A stretch of 64,000 bases of DNA from an uncultured Eubacterium sp. (GCA_910583555.1 CAJTXO010000010.1:1-64000), one strand, 5' to 3'. Counted from the stretch's first letter, positions 24,557 to 31,535 are shown. The notes: generated from the letters alone by a model not told the origin. Numbers and translations: made by a program.

Positions 24557-24737
24557 AGAAGCCACCGTAGCGATCAAAGTTGTAGTAGGCTGATGGGTTA
24601 GGGTAACTATTGTAAAATCCGAGACTGTAAGCAAAATTACTATAGGAGCTAGCTGCGGGAGACCAATAATAGCCATTCTGCCCAGAGTAGTCCAAAGATT
24701 TTGGGGAGCCAGAGGAGATCCTCCCGCTGCGCACAAA
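24516..24737 (-). mobile_element. promoterless cassette 2: FISUMP/C-type-lectin-like variable tip
   Basis: This 222-bp unit, opposite in orientation to cassette 1, starts with the same TTTGTGCGCAGCGGGA (24737-24722) and ends with the same 41-bp sequence. The frame reads FVRSG ... GQNGYYWSPAAS ... FAYSLGFYN ... RYGGFSLRCLAS with stop at 24534. Framework positions (RSG, GQ-x-G, WS, AY, F, RY, LRCLAS) match cassette 1 while the rest differs, the pattern expected of alternative binding tips. It lies 4 bases after the stop of the tyrosine recombinase gene, on the same strand and in a different frame. Confidence 0.65.
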
Positions 24738-24741
24738 ACTC

Positions 24742-25314
24742 TCATATAAGTTCCATTTCCAGATATGCTTCATCCAAATCATCTTGGGTTATTCCGAGAT
24801 AACGCTTTGTAACTTCATAACTACTGTGATTATAAATATCCATAATCACAACCAGTGATACTTTACCGCTCTTAACGGCATGATACCCCCACGTCTTGCG
24901 TAAAGAATGACAGGCGATTTTGCCATCTACACCAATAGCAGTCACGGCTGCCCGGATAATCCGCCATGCCTGCACCCGGCTGATTGCTTTCGGGTCTTTG
25001 CGGTTATTGGCAAAGATAAACTCTCCCCGGCGATGGAGATACAACTGACGCAATGCACCTAAAATATGCTTGTTCAGGGCAATTGTTTTCTGTTTCTTCG
25101 TCTTTTTCTCAACAATGGTAATATGAGTATGGAAAGCCTGTCTTTCCTCATCATACACATCTGACCACTTTAATCTTAATAAATCACTGATTCTAAGAGC
25201 AGTATATACCCCCATCACAATGAGCGTATAATTTCGTATCTGTCCTTTTCCCAGATAATAACCTGCTAATTCCTTTAACTCTTTCTTGCTTCTGATCGGT
25301 TCTGTTGCTGCCAT
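24742..25314 (-). CDS. small tyrosine recombinase
   Basis: This 190-residue protein is essentially a bare phage-integrase catalytic domain: Arg41 (TALRISDLLRL), a beta-hairpin lysine around KKTKKQKT, His136-x-x-Arg139 (HSLRKTWGYH), His163 (YNHSS) and nucleophile Tyr172 (RYLGI). The arm-binding domain of large integrases is absent, as in invertases of the fimbrial-switch type. The start at 25314 follows AAGGGGG. Cassette 2 begins 4 bases after its stop, and the 226-bp inverted-repeat segment lies 73 bases before its start. It probably acts on one or both of these. Confidence 0.9.
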   Translation of the reverse strand: MAATEPIRSKKELKELAGYYLGKGQIRNYTLIVMGVYTALRISDLLRLKWSDVYDEERQAFHTHITIVEKKTKKQKTIALNKHILGALRQLYLHRRGEFIFANNRKDPKAISRVQAWRIIRAAVTAIGVDGKIACHSLRKTWGYHAVKSGKVSLVVIMDIYNHSSYEVTKRYLGITQDDLDEAYLEMELI

Positions 25315-25387
25315 AATAAAAAGCCCCCTTGTCTTTGATAGAAAATAAGTATAACCTATCAAGAGCAAGAGGACACTTGTTACATTT

Positions 25388-25613
25388 TGTGTATTCTGTT
25401 ACATTCTGGCATTATATTTTGCTCCAAACCCTTATTAAGTGCCGATTTATCGCTAAAAAATCAATGTCTAATAAAGCAGCAACAAGAGATTTTCCAGATT
25501 TTGTTACAAAATTATTTTTGTTCTCATAAAATTCTTGGGATAAACCTCAAATGAGGACAATTTTTTCTTGAATCTTATAGATTTTAATGATAAAATAGGT
25601 AACAGAATACACA
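25388..25613. promoter_or_regulatory. candidate invertible promoter segment
   Basis: TGTGTATTCTGTTAC (25388-25402) and GTAACAGAATACACA (25599-25613) are perfect 15-bp inverted repeats bounding 196 bp between the divergent recombinase and surface operon. TGTTACATTCT is also repeated directly at 25397-25407 and 25617-25627, like extra recombinase-binding arms. The segment carries a strong promoter facing the operon (25568-25596), while a TATAAT faces the recombinase near the left repeat. Inversion would redirect the main promoter. Confidence 0.7.
25568..25596 (+). promoter_or_regulatory. promoter of surface module C inside the inverted-repeat segment
   Basis: TTGAAT and TAAAAT are separated by 17 bases. 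The -10 box ends 2 bases before the right inverted repeat, so transcription would start within the repeat and run to the gene at 25708. Confidence 0.7.
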
Positions 25614-25643
25614 TTGTGTTACATTCTTACAAATCAAACGGTT

Positions 25644-25681
25644 TTAGGCTTGTTTTTGATGTTTGAGAAAAACAAGCCTAA
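25644..25681 (+). promoter_or_regulatory. 14-bp hairpin in the module C leader
   Basis: TTAGGCTTGTTTTT and AAAAACAAGCCTAA pair perfectly around a 10-base loop, 26 bases before the start codon and just clear of the ribosome site AAGGAGG. It could modulate translation, transcript stability or attenuation. Confidence 0.6.
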
Positions 25682-25707
25682 GCACATCAGAAGGAGGAAA
25701 TTATTGC

Positions 25708-26364
25708 ATGAAAAATTCTACTAAAATGATTATGTATGTAACAGCTACTATGTTTTTCTTTATCGGTATAGCATTGCATCCTGTGACCGCATTCGCTACT
25801 GATGACTTTACAGTAGAAACACAGGTTCGTCTCGCTGGTGAGAAAGAATGGAAAGAAAGTGTTGACGCTAAGGTTGGAGACAAGGTTGAGTTCCAAATCA
25901 AATACACGAACACGAGCAACAAACAGCAAGATAACGTGGTAATCAAAGACATTTTGCCATCCAACTTGCGCTATGTTGCAGGTTCGACGAAGATTAAGAA
26001 CTCTAACCATCCAAACGGTGACACCTTGGATCACGATTATCTCGTGACCGATGGTCAAAAAGTTGGTAACTATGGCCCGGGCGCGAATGTCCGTCTCATG
26101 TTTACCGCTGAAGTAGTTGATGATAACTTGGCTTGTGGCAAGAACACGCTTGTCAACTGGGCTCAGGCTGGTGTCGGTGATACGACTATCCAGGACGAAG
26201 CTCGAGTAGTGGTTCAAAATAACAAAATATTTTATGTTATAGCTGCGATTTATACCGTCACAGTTACCATTTGTCTGATCATTATCATCATACTGGCACG
26301 TAAAGTTATAAAACTTAACAAGGCAAAAAACAAAGCCAGAAATAAAAACTCTGCGGAGGTTTGA
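25708..26364 (+). CDS. secreted DUF11-like surface protein with C-terminal anchor
   Basis: The protein has 218 residues. A signal peptide ends near residue 30 (TAFA|TDDF). One DUF11-like domain follows (VETQVRLAGEKEWKESVDAK, EFQIKYTNTSNKQQDNVVIK, YVAGSTKIKNSNHPNG, VGNYGPGANV, NTLVNWAQAGVG), then a membrane helix (YTVTVTICLIIIIIL) and a basic tail. The domain aligns throughout with the C-terminal half of the 19240 protein. It is first in a three-gene operon read from the switchable promoter. There is no LPXTG motif, so it stays in the membrane. Confidence 0.7.
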   Translation: MKNSTKMIMYVTATMFFFIGIALHPVTAFATDDFTVETQVRLAGEKEWKESVDAKVGDKVEFQIKYTNTSNKQQDNVVIKDILPSNLRYVAGSTKIKNSNHPNGDTLDHDYLVTDGQKVGNYGPGANVRLMFTAEVVDDNLACGKNTLVNWAQAGVGDTTIQDEARVVVQNNKIFYVIAAIYTVTVTICLIIIIILARKVIKLNKAKNKARNKNSAEV

Positions 26365-26365
26365 T

Positions 26366-27136
26366 ATGAAATTAAAATACATATTACTTTCTATAGCAAT
26401 TACAACTTTTTTGTTTATGCCAACGTCAGCACTTGCCTGGGGACCAGACCGTCCAACTTACACAAATCAAAGCCCAGCGGATCATGCAACTTTCAACTCT
26501 ATTACGGATAATGCAGCTGTGGGGGACGAGCGCGACTTCGTGCGGATTGAAGAAAAAAATTCCGGGCGTCCATATAGTAGCAAGATTACTCTCGAGGCGG
26601 GCAAACAATATGAAGTATATATTTACTACCACAATAACGCCTCGGCGACCTATAACGATGACAAACATAATTATGCTGGTGTAGCATCTGATGTAAGACT
26701 TGCATCGTCTTTTCCATTGCAATTAGCGGCTGGTGAGGAAGGAGAAGTGAGCGGTGTGATTTCTTGGACAACGCTTGCTGACCGCAATACTAAACAGGAA
26801 GTTTGGGATGAGGCATGGATCACAGCGACCGAAGATATGACGTTACACTACGTGACTGGTTCGGCGAAGATTTATAACGGAGGCAATGCAAATGGTAGCG
26901 TTCTTTCGACTAATCTTTTCTCGGAACAAGGAACATATCTTGGTTATAACGAACTTAATGGAGCGGTGCCTGGGTGTGATGAATATGCTGGACAAGTGGT
27001 TTATACGATTCAGACCGAGACTACAAAACCATCTAAATCGGGATTTAATAAAACCATTGTTATCAGCCTTGCCGTAACTTTTGTAGTTTGTTTAGCGATA
27101 ATTGTTTGCGTAATTGTTAAAAATCGTAAGAATTAG
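26366..27136 (+). CDS. secreted AWG...TFNSI-type surface protein with C-terminal anchor
   Basis: The protein has 256 residues. A signal peptide ends at about residue 24 (SALA|WGPDRPTYT). The extracellular domain contains ATFNSITDN, GDERDFVRIEE, YEVYIYYHNNASATYN, LHYVTGSAKIYNGGNANG and YLGYNELNGAVPGCDEY, then a C-terminal membrane helix (about 229-251) and a short basic tail. It corresponds to the N-terminal domain of the 19240 protein. The pattern AWGP-RPTYT ... TFNSITDN ... GDER-FV is one I associate with Saccharibacteria secreted proteins. GGAGGT is well placed; the start is 2 bases after the previous stop. Confidence 0.7.
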   Translation: MKLKYILLSIAITTFLFMPTSALAWGPDRPTYTNQSPADHATFNSITDNAAVGDERDFVRIEEKNSGRPYSSKITLEAGKQYEVYIYYHNNASATYNDDKHNYAGVASDVRLASSFPLQLAAGEEGEVSGVISWTTLADRNTKQEVWDEAWITATEDMTLHYVTGSAKIYNGGNANGSVLSTNLFSEQGTYLGYNELNGAVPGCDEYAGQVVYTIQTETTKPSKSGFNKTIVISLAVTFVVCLAIIVCVIVKNRKN

Positions 27137-27152
27137 AAAGAAGGTATTTTAT

Positions 27153-28328
27153 TTGAAATCAAAGAAAAATCGTAGCACGTATGTAGGATGGTTATTAGTT
27201 TTTGGGCTGATGACGATTGGGATCCTGTTTTCGCAGCAGGATGTAGTCGCAAAATCCAAGCCAAAGGTCAAAACCATCACTATCACGAAGATCAACCAAA
27301 AGACCGCGAAACAGGTCCACAAACAGCTCATGCGTGGAAAAAAGTTCAAACTCCGCGTCAAAGGCAACACAAAAAACTTTCACAAGAAAGCTGAGAAACT
27401 CATGGACAAAGTAGCACTCTGCACCGAGTATCGGTTTGATTTCTATCCGATTATCTTAAGTGGTGCATCAACAAGCATAGCAGAGGGGTACACATACACA
27501 AAGAAAGGGTATACTTATTACACAATACTACCACGAGATTGCAAGGAATATATCTACGGAATCAAGTTCGCCAAGAGGCGACACAAGCTATTTGTTGACT
27601 ATATCGATAAGACGATTCCTGTGCTAGAAAATGCCCGCAGTCTGGTCACTGATAATAATCAGAAAGCACAAGTCCAGCTTACGAACAGAATCTATCCAAA
27701 GGGAACTGTCTCGGAAGGAACCATCCCAAAAGAGAATATCCCGACAGAGATCGATCGCCTTATCGCATCTACGCGAGAGCTGAGCAAATATCTGCATAAG
27801 ACGAAATTCTATAAGTTATCTGAGGCAATGAAGGCGAGAATTATGTTGCCCGTCAGCTCGAATATCTGGTGCAAGCCCGCCATGCGTTACACGCTCGATA
27901 GTTACTATACAACGTTTAAAGCGTTATATGACAATAAGGCATACGGGCGGTGTGGCCATTTTGCTTCGGCGATGTGTAAAATCTGTGCTGTGTTTAATAT
28001 TGGTGATTGTGACTATTTTTCTAGTTCTTCTGAGAACCACGCTATAGCACGAGCAAAAGTTAAAACCTTGAGTGGGAAGATGAGATATAGCGTGATATCG
28101 AATGGTGGTTTGGCAGACTATAATGATTATGTAGGATACAAGTCCACAACGCGTGAAAGCTATAGACGCCCGCACAAAATGGACAAAAAGATCAAAAAGA
28201 TCAATACAGAAAAACAAGAGCTGAAGATGCCTTATGTGCAAATCAAAATACGAACGATACCCGCCGAGCCTGGAACAAAAAAGATGACATCGATGTATTG
28301 CATCGATATTCCACAGTCTGAATGGTAA
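27153..28328 (+). CDS. exported transglutaminase-like cysteine protein
   Basis: This 391-residue protein starts at a TTG with GAAAGAAGG upstream. A single N-terminal hydrophobic segment (YVGWLLVFGLMTIGILF) serves as signal or anchor. A lysine-rich stretch resembles surface-binding proteins (KVKTITITKINQKTAKQVHK). A transglutaminase-like core contains Cys267 in GRCGHFASAMC, His296 in ENHAIARAKV and an Asp in NGGLADYN, giving a plausible Cys-His-Asp triad. Such domains cleave or crosslink peptides. As last gene of the module it could covalently link or process the two surface proteins before it. The family assignment is moderate. Confidence 0.65.
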   Translation: MKSKKNRSTYVGWLLVFGLMTIGILFSQQDVVAKSKPKVKTITITKINQKTAKQVHKQLMRGKKFKLRVKGNTKNFHKKAEKLMDKVALCTEYRFDFYPIILSGASTSIAEGYTYTKKGYTYYTILPRDCKEYIYGIKFAKRRHKLFVDYIDKTIPVLENARSLVTDNNQKAQVQLTNRIYPKGTVSEGTIPKENIPTEIDRLIASTRELSKYLHKTKFYKLSEAMKARIMLPVSSNIWCKPAMRYTLDSYYTTFKALYDNKAYGRCGHFASAMCKICAVFNIGDCDYFSSSSENHAIARAKVKTLSGKMRYSVISNGGLADYNDYVGYKSTTRESYRRPHKMDKKIKKINTEKQELKMPYVQIKIRTIPAEPGTKKMTSMYCIDIPQSEW

Positions 28329-28345
28329 TTTTTTCACAACAAGAG

Positions 28346-28406
28346 TCAGTGCTACGCTCGCTACAGCACTGACAGATCCAATGGCCCGCCTGCTTGGTGG
28401 GCCATA
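28346..28406 (+). terminator. double hairpin after module C
   Basis: GTCAGTGCT pairs with AGCACTGAC (28346-28374), then TGGCCCGCC pairs with GGTGGGCCA (about 28383-28406). The second is followed by a short AT-rich tract. Together they end the surface operon. Confidence 0.6.
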
Positions 28407-28487
28407 ATTTGTTTGGCTTGTACGCATCAGATGCCATAGTTGAAGTCCGTATCGTTACTTCAACTCATTTAACCTATCTCCCTCCTT

Positions 28488-28516
28488 CCTCCTACTATAG
28501 ACGCTGACTATCTTGG
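28488..28516 (-). repeat. degenerate third cassette end
   Basis: CCTCCTACTATAGACGCTGA on the plus strand matches the post-stop part of the 41-bp cassette ends with two changes and then diverges through the coding part. It has the orientation of copy B. No recognisable tip sequence follows, so this is a relic or a distant variant of the site. Confidence 0.65.
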
Positions 28517-28521
28517 TGCGA

Positions 28522-28564
28522 GCGTATTCGTTGCTGCGTGTAGTCATAGCAGCAACGAATACGC
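28522..28564. repeat. perfect 16-bp inverted repeat beside the third cassette end
   Basis: GCGTATTCGTTGCTGC and GCAGCAACGAATACGC form a perfect 16-bp stem with an 11-base loop. ATTTTT follows 3 bases later on the plus strand, so it may be a terminator or a recombination palindrome. The stretch 28565-28766 contains no gene I can support. Confidence 0.65.
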
Positions 28565-28766
28565 CGCAATTTTTCCACAGGTAAGGGTCACTCCCCTCTA
28601 TGGCACTATTGACATTAGACAATTTTATGATATAAAAAGACTCATATTTTACGTGGTTAAAAAAGCCTTTCTGGCAAAAAATGTACTTACTTTGGCGGTG
28701 TCTATCCGCAGAATGCACTCAATCGTGGGGAACGGTCTCGCCATCCGCTGTGTCGGAAAAGCAGAG

Positions 28767-29249
28767 TCATTTCTGCTCATAATCCCATCTGCTCTTGATT
28801 GTGACACCATGATTCTTTAAGCATCTAAGAATCGTCTGCGCGCCTACGCCAAGTTGTTTAGCGATTTGTGTAGAGGTAAAGCCGTCCTCATACATGGAAA
28901 TTGCCTTTTTGGCATTTAGTTTGGCTTGGGCTTTGCTCCTGGTAATTTCTACTCCTTGTTCTTTCAAAAGACGACCGATCGTATTTTTACTGACCTTGAA
29001 CATTTCCCCTAATTCACGGGTGGCCTTACCGGCTTGATATAAGGAGATGATTTCTTGCAACTCAGCCTCACTAAACTCCTTGGGAGTTTGCGTTAAGCGG
29101 TTCACTGCCAATTCTCCATATTCATCAATTTGCTTATTGCAAACCTCAATGTGTTCTGATATAATACATCCAGAGGGAGATTTCGGAAGCTGGCGTCTGA
29201 AGTTCAGGATAGCCTGATATTTTTTGGAGTCAAGCCCTGATAATCCCAT
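28767..29249 (-). CDS. double helix-turn-helix DNA-binding protein
   Basis: A protein of about 160 residues contains two resolvase/Hin-type helix-turn-helix units: SEAELQEIISLYQAGKATRE with LGEMFKVSKNTIGRLL, and KKAISMYEDGFTSTQIAKQL with GVGAQTILRCL. No recombinase catalytic domain is present. The N-terminus is uncertain: the frame is open to 29453 but the upstream part crosses repeats, so the ATG at 29249 is a provisional choice without a strong ribosome site. It may be a regulator of the element or a remnant of a transposase. Confidence 0.55.
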   Translation of the reverse strand: MGLSGLDSKKYQAILNFRRQLPKSPSGCIISEHIEVCNKQIDEYGELAVNRLTQTPKEFSEAELQEIISLYQAGKATRELGEMFKVSKNTIGRLLKEQGVEITRSKAQAKLNAKKAISMYEDGFTSTQIAKQLGVGAQTILRCLKNHGVTIKSRWDYEQK

Positions 29250-29310
29250 CAATAAGAATGAACGAAATGACGCATTTGTGTTCGTTACAGACCAACATCG
29301 CAAACAAATT

Positions 29311-29370
29311 AAGGACATACTATTTTTCGGTATGTCCTTTTTTTGGTATGTCCTTTTTTTCGGTATGTCC
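29311..29370 (+). repeat. GGTATGTCC repeats with terminator-like hairpin
   Basis: AAGGACATAC pairs with GTATGTCCTT followed by a T-run. The GGTATGTCC block then repeats twice more at a spacing of 16-17 bases, each separated by T-rich DNA. The region lies close to the likely right end of the element. Confidence 0.6.
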
Positions 29371-29434
29371 GTTAAAGTGTTTTGGTTCAAAGAAATATAA
29401 AAAACAAAAAATAATACAAAATTAAAATTTTTTC

Positions 29435-29463
29435 TTGACAAATTGACAAACATGATATATTAT
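29435..29463 (+). promoter_or_regulatory. tRNA-Glu promoter
   Basis: TTGACA and TATTAT are 17 bases apart, ending 19 bases before the tRNA. Confidence 0.8.
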
Positions 29464-29482
29464 AGTTTTTGTGATGTGAAAT

Positions 29483-29554
29483 GGTCCGTTGGTCAAGCGG
29501 CTAAGACGCTGCCCTCTCACGGCAGAAACAGGGGTTCGATTCCCCTACGGACTA
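29483..29554 (+). tRNA. tRNA-Glu (anticodon CUC)
   Basis: GGTCCGT pairs with ACGGACT (first pair G-U), the D-arm contains GGTCAAGCGG, the anticodon stem CTGCC/GGCAG holds the loop CTCTCAC with anticodon CTC, and the T-arm is AGGGGTTCGATTCCCCT. CCA is not encoded. CUC reads GAG, and the sequence otherwise resembles clostridial tRNA-Glu. Confidence 0.9.
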
Positions 29555-29564
29555 TGAATGATAA

Positions 29565-29598
29565 CCTCGGGAACGCGTATCGGTTCCCGGGGTTTTTT
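29565..29598 (+). terminator. terminator of tRNA-Glu
   Basis: CCTCGGGAAC pairs with GTTCCCGGGG (one G-U) and is followed by TTTTTT. Confidence 0.85.
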
Positions 29599-29638
29599 GC
29601 AGGAAGAAATTGAAACTGAATATGGAAATGAGGAAGAG

Positions 29639-31390
29639 ATGGAAGAAAAAAAGTATTTTAAATGGAACGAATTTCTCAGTTACTATAAGCCGTTCAAAGG
29701 TATCTTTGCGGCCGATATGTTTTTTGCCTTTCTGGGAGCCGCGACAACGCTCGTGATCCCGCTGATCGTCCGCTATATAACCGGGACGGTCGTTTATATG
29801 CCGAAAGAGCAGATCCTTTCCACGATACTCGTGCTGGGGGCGGTCATGACACTTCTCGTGCTGATCCAGTGCGGCAGCAATTATTTTATTGGCAATTACG
29901 GCCATGTGATGGGCGCGAAGATCGAGTACAACATGAGGAAGGAAATTTTTGAACACTATCAAAAACTTTCTTTTTCGTTTTATGATAACCAGAAGGTCGG
30001 GCAGCTCATGTCCAGGATCACGAGCGATCTGTTTGACATAACGGAACTTCTGCACCACGGGCCGGAAGACGTCGTGATCTCCTTTATCAAATTCATCGGA
30101 ACGCTGGCGATCTTAGTCTGGGTGAACCCGAGGCTGGCGTTAGCTGCGTTCCTGCTCATACCGGTCATGTTCATTTACGCGTATGTGCTGAATAAGAAAA
30201 TGAAGCGGGCGTTTAAGAAAAACCGTGAAAAGATCGCGGAGATCAACGCCGGCATCGAGGATAACCTCTCGGGCATCCGCGTTGTAAAATCGTTTGCCAA
30301 TGAAGAAGAGGAACAGAGAAAATTCGCGGTCGGGAACAAAGGATTTCTCGACAGCAAAAAGAACAGTTACTTTTATATGGGGCAGTACCACGCCGGGCTC
30401 AATGCGTTTATTACGATGATAACCGTTCTCGTCGTCATCGTCGGCGCGGTATTTCTGACGGATGGAAGCCTGGATGCCCCGGATCTGATCACGTTTTTAC
30501 TCTATGTGAACAATTTTACCGAACCGGTGCAGAAACTGATCAACTTTACCGAGCAGTTCCAAAATGGCATTTCCGGTTATGAGAGGTTCCGCGAGATGCT
30601 GGCCGTCGAGCCGGAGATCAAAGAGTCCGCTCATCCGGTTCAGGCAGAAAACATCAAAGGGGATATCCGTTTCGATGATGTCGGTTTCCGCTATGAGGAG
30701 GATCAGGAAAAGGTGCTGAGCCATGTAAGCCTGCATGTGCAGGCCGGGGAGTACGTGGCGTTAGTCGGTTCCTCGGGCGCCGGCAAGACGACGCTTTGCA
30801 GCCTGATCCCGAGATTTTATGAAGTGACGTTTGGAGCCATCTATGTGGATGATGTGGATATCCGGGATTATTCGCTGAAAAGCCTGCGCCAGAACATCGG
30901 CGTCGTCCAGCAGGATGTGTACCTGTTTGCGGGAACGGTCATTGATAATATCCGCTACGGGAGGCCGGACGCGACGAGGGAGGAGATCATAGAGGCCGCC
31001 CAAAACGCGAATGCGCATGAATTTATCATGAACCTTCCGGAAGGATATGAGACGAATATCGGCCAGCGGGGAGTGAAACTGTCCGGCGGGCAGAAGCAGC
31101 GGCTTTCGATCGCGCGTGTCTTTCTGAAAAATCCGCCGATCCTCATCTTTGACGAAGCGACGTCGGCGCTCGACAATGAGAGTGAGAAAGTCGTACAGGG
31201 GTCATTGGAACAGCTGGCGAAAAACCGGACGACGTTTGTGATCGCCCACCGGCTTTCCACGATACGGAACGCGAAACGCATCCTTGTACTGACGGAGGAA
31301 GGGATCGCGGAACAGGGGACGCACCGGGAACTGATGGAAAGACGCGGGACCTATTACAGCCTGTATACGTTGTCGGGCGGTGCGGAGTGA
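29639..31390 (+). CDS. ABC transporter, fused permease and ATPase (exporter type)
   Basis: This 583-residue half-transporter has six membrane helices in residues 1 to about 300 (ABC_membrane type, with EYNMRKEIFEHYQKLSFSFY in the coupling region), then an ATPase domain: Walker A GSSGAGKTTL, Q-loop VVQQDVYLF, signature LSGGQKQR, Walker B ILIFDEATSALD, and H-loop FVIAHRLST. Family members export lipids, peptides or drugs as homodimers or heterodimers; no partner gene is adjacent, suggesting a homodimer. The ATG at 29639 is preferred, with GAGGAAG upstream; longer in-frame starts run into the tRNA terminator. Confidence 0.9.
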   Translation: MEEKKYFKWNEFLSYYKPFKGIFAADMFFAFLGAATTLVIPLIVRYITGTVVYMPKEQILSTILVLGAVMTLLVLIQCGSNYFIGNYGHVMGAKIEYNMRKEIFEHYQKLSFSFYDNQKVGQLMSRITSDLFDITELLHHGPEDVVISFIKFIGTLAILVWVNPRLALAAFLLIPVMFIYAYVLNKKMKRAFKKNREKIAEINAGIEDNLSGIRVVKSFANEEEEQRKFAVGNKGFLDSKKNSYFYMGQYHAGLNAFITMITVLVVIVGAVFLTDGSLDAPDLITFLLYVNNFTEPVQKLINFTEQFQNGISGYERFREMLAVEPEIKESAHPVQAENIKGDIRFDDVGFRYEEDQEKVLSHVSLHVQAGEYVALVGSSGAGKTTLCSLIPRFYEVTFGAIYVDDVDIRDYSLKSLRQNIGVVQQDVYLFAGTVIDNIRYGRPDATREEIIEAAQNANAHEFIMNLPEGYETNIGQRGVKLSGGQKQRLSIARVFLKNPPILIFDEATSALDNESEKVVQGSLEQLAKNRTTFVIAHRLSTIRNAKRILVLTEEGIAEQGTHRELMERRGTYYSLYTLSGGAE

Positions 31391-31459
31391 TCGATCTTGC
31401 GGATGAGGCTCATCAGGCTTGAAAATACGGAAAAAGTATGGAAAAATTGCAAAAAAGTA

Positions 31460-31488
31460 TTGCAATTTGGTTTTGACTGTGCTACACT
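31460..31488 (+). promoter_or_regulatory. promoter of the rimP-infB operon
   Basis: TTGCAA and TACACT are separated by 17 bases, 80 bases before the rimP start. Confidence 0.6.
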
Positions 31489-31509
31489 GAAAATGTTGTT
31501 GATGGCTAG

Positions 31510-31535
31510 AATGAGTGGACGCAAGTCCACTCATT
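31510..31535 (+). promoter_or_regulatory. rimP leader hairpin
   Basis: AATGAGTGGAC and GTCCACTCATT form a perfect 11-bp stem with loop GCAA, followed by GTTTTTAGG. A GAGTGG/CCACTC stem just upstream of rimP is common in Firmicutes and may act as an attenuator of this operon. Confidence 0.65.

Larger units (their letters stand above)
7950..29400. mobile_element. integrated mobile element at the ssrA 3' end (right boundary uncertain)
   Basis: The left end is set by the serine integrase gene that begins its overlap at the tmRNA 3' terminus. From there to about 18.8 kb lies a minus-strand run of conjugative-element genes, and from 18.9 to about 28.6 kb a set of surface-protein modules and recombination cassettes. 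Core-type genes resume after the tRNA-Glu at 29483. I cannot see a duplicated attachment sequence, which is expected for a serine integrase with a core of only a few bases, so the right end (28.6-29.43 kb) is inferred. The right half may be a separate insertion or replacement. Confidence 0.6.

Noticed and set aside
18971..24737. Diversity-generating retroelement, because the tips are C-type-lectin-like
   Set aside because: There is no reverse transcriptase, no template repeat, and no adenine-restricted substitution pattern between the two cassettes.
28455..28718. Minus-strand frame across the third cassette end as a gene
   Set aside because: It crosses a perfect 16-bp hairpin and the degenerate repeat, has no ribosome site, and matches no family.
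29483..29554. tRNA-Glu as the attachment site of the element
   Set aside because: The integrase gene sits at ssrA, no second partial tRNA copy is visible, and the tRNA keeps its own promoter and terminator.
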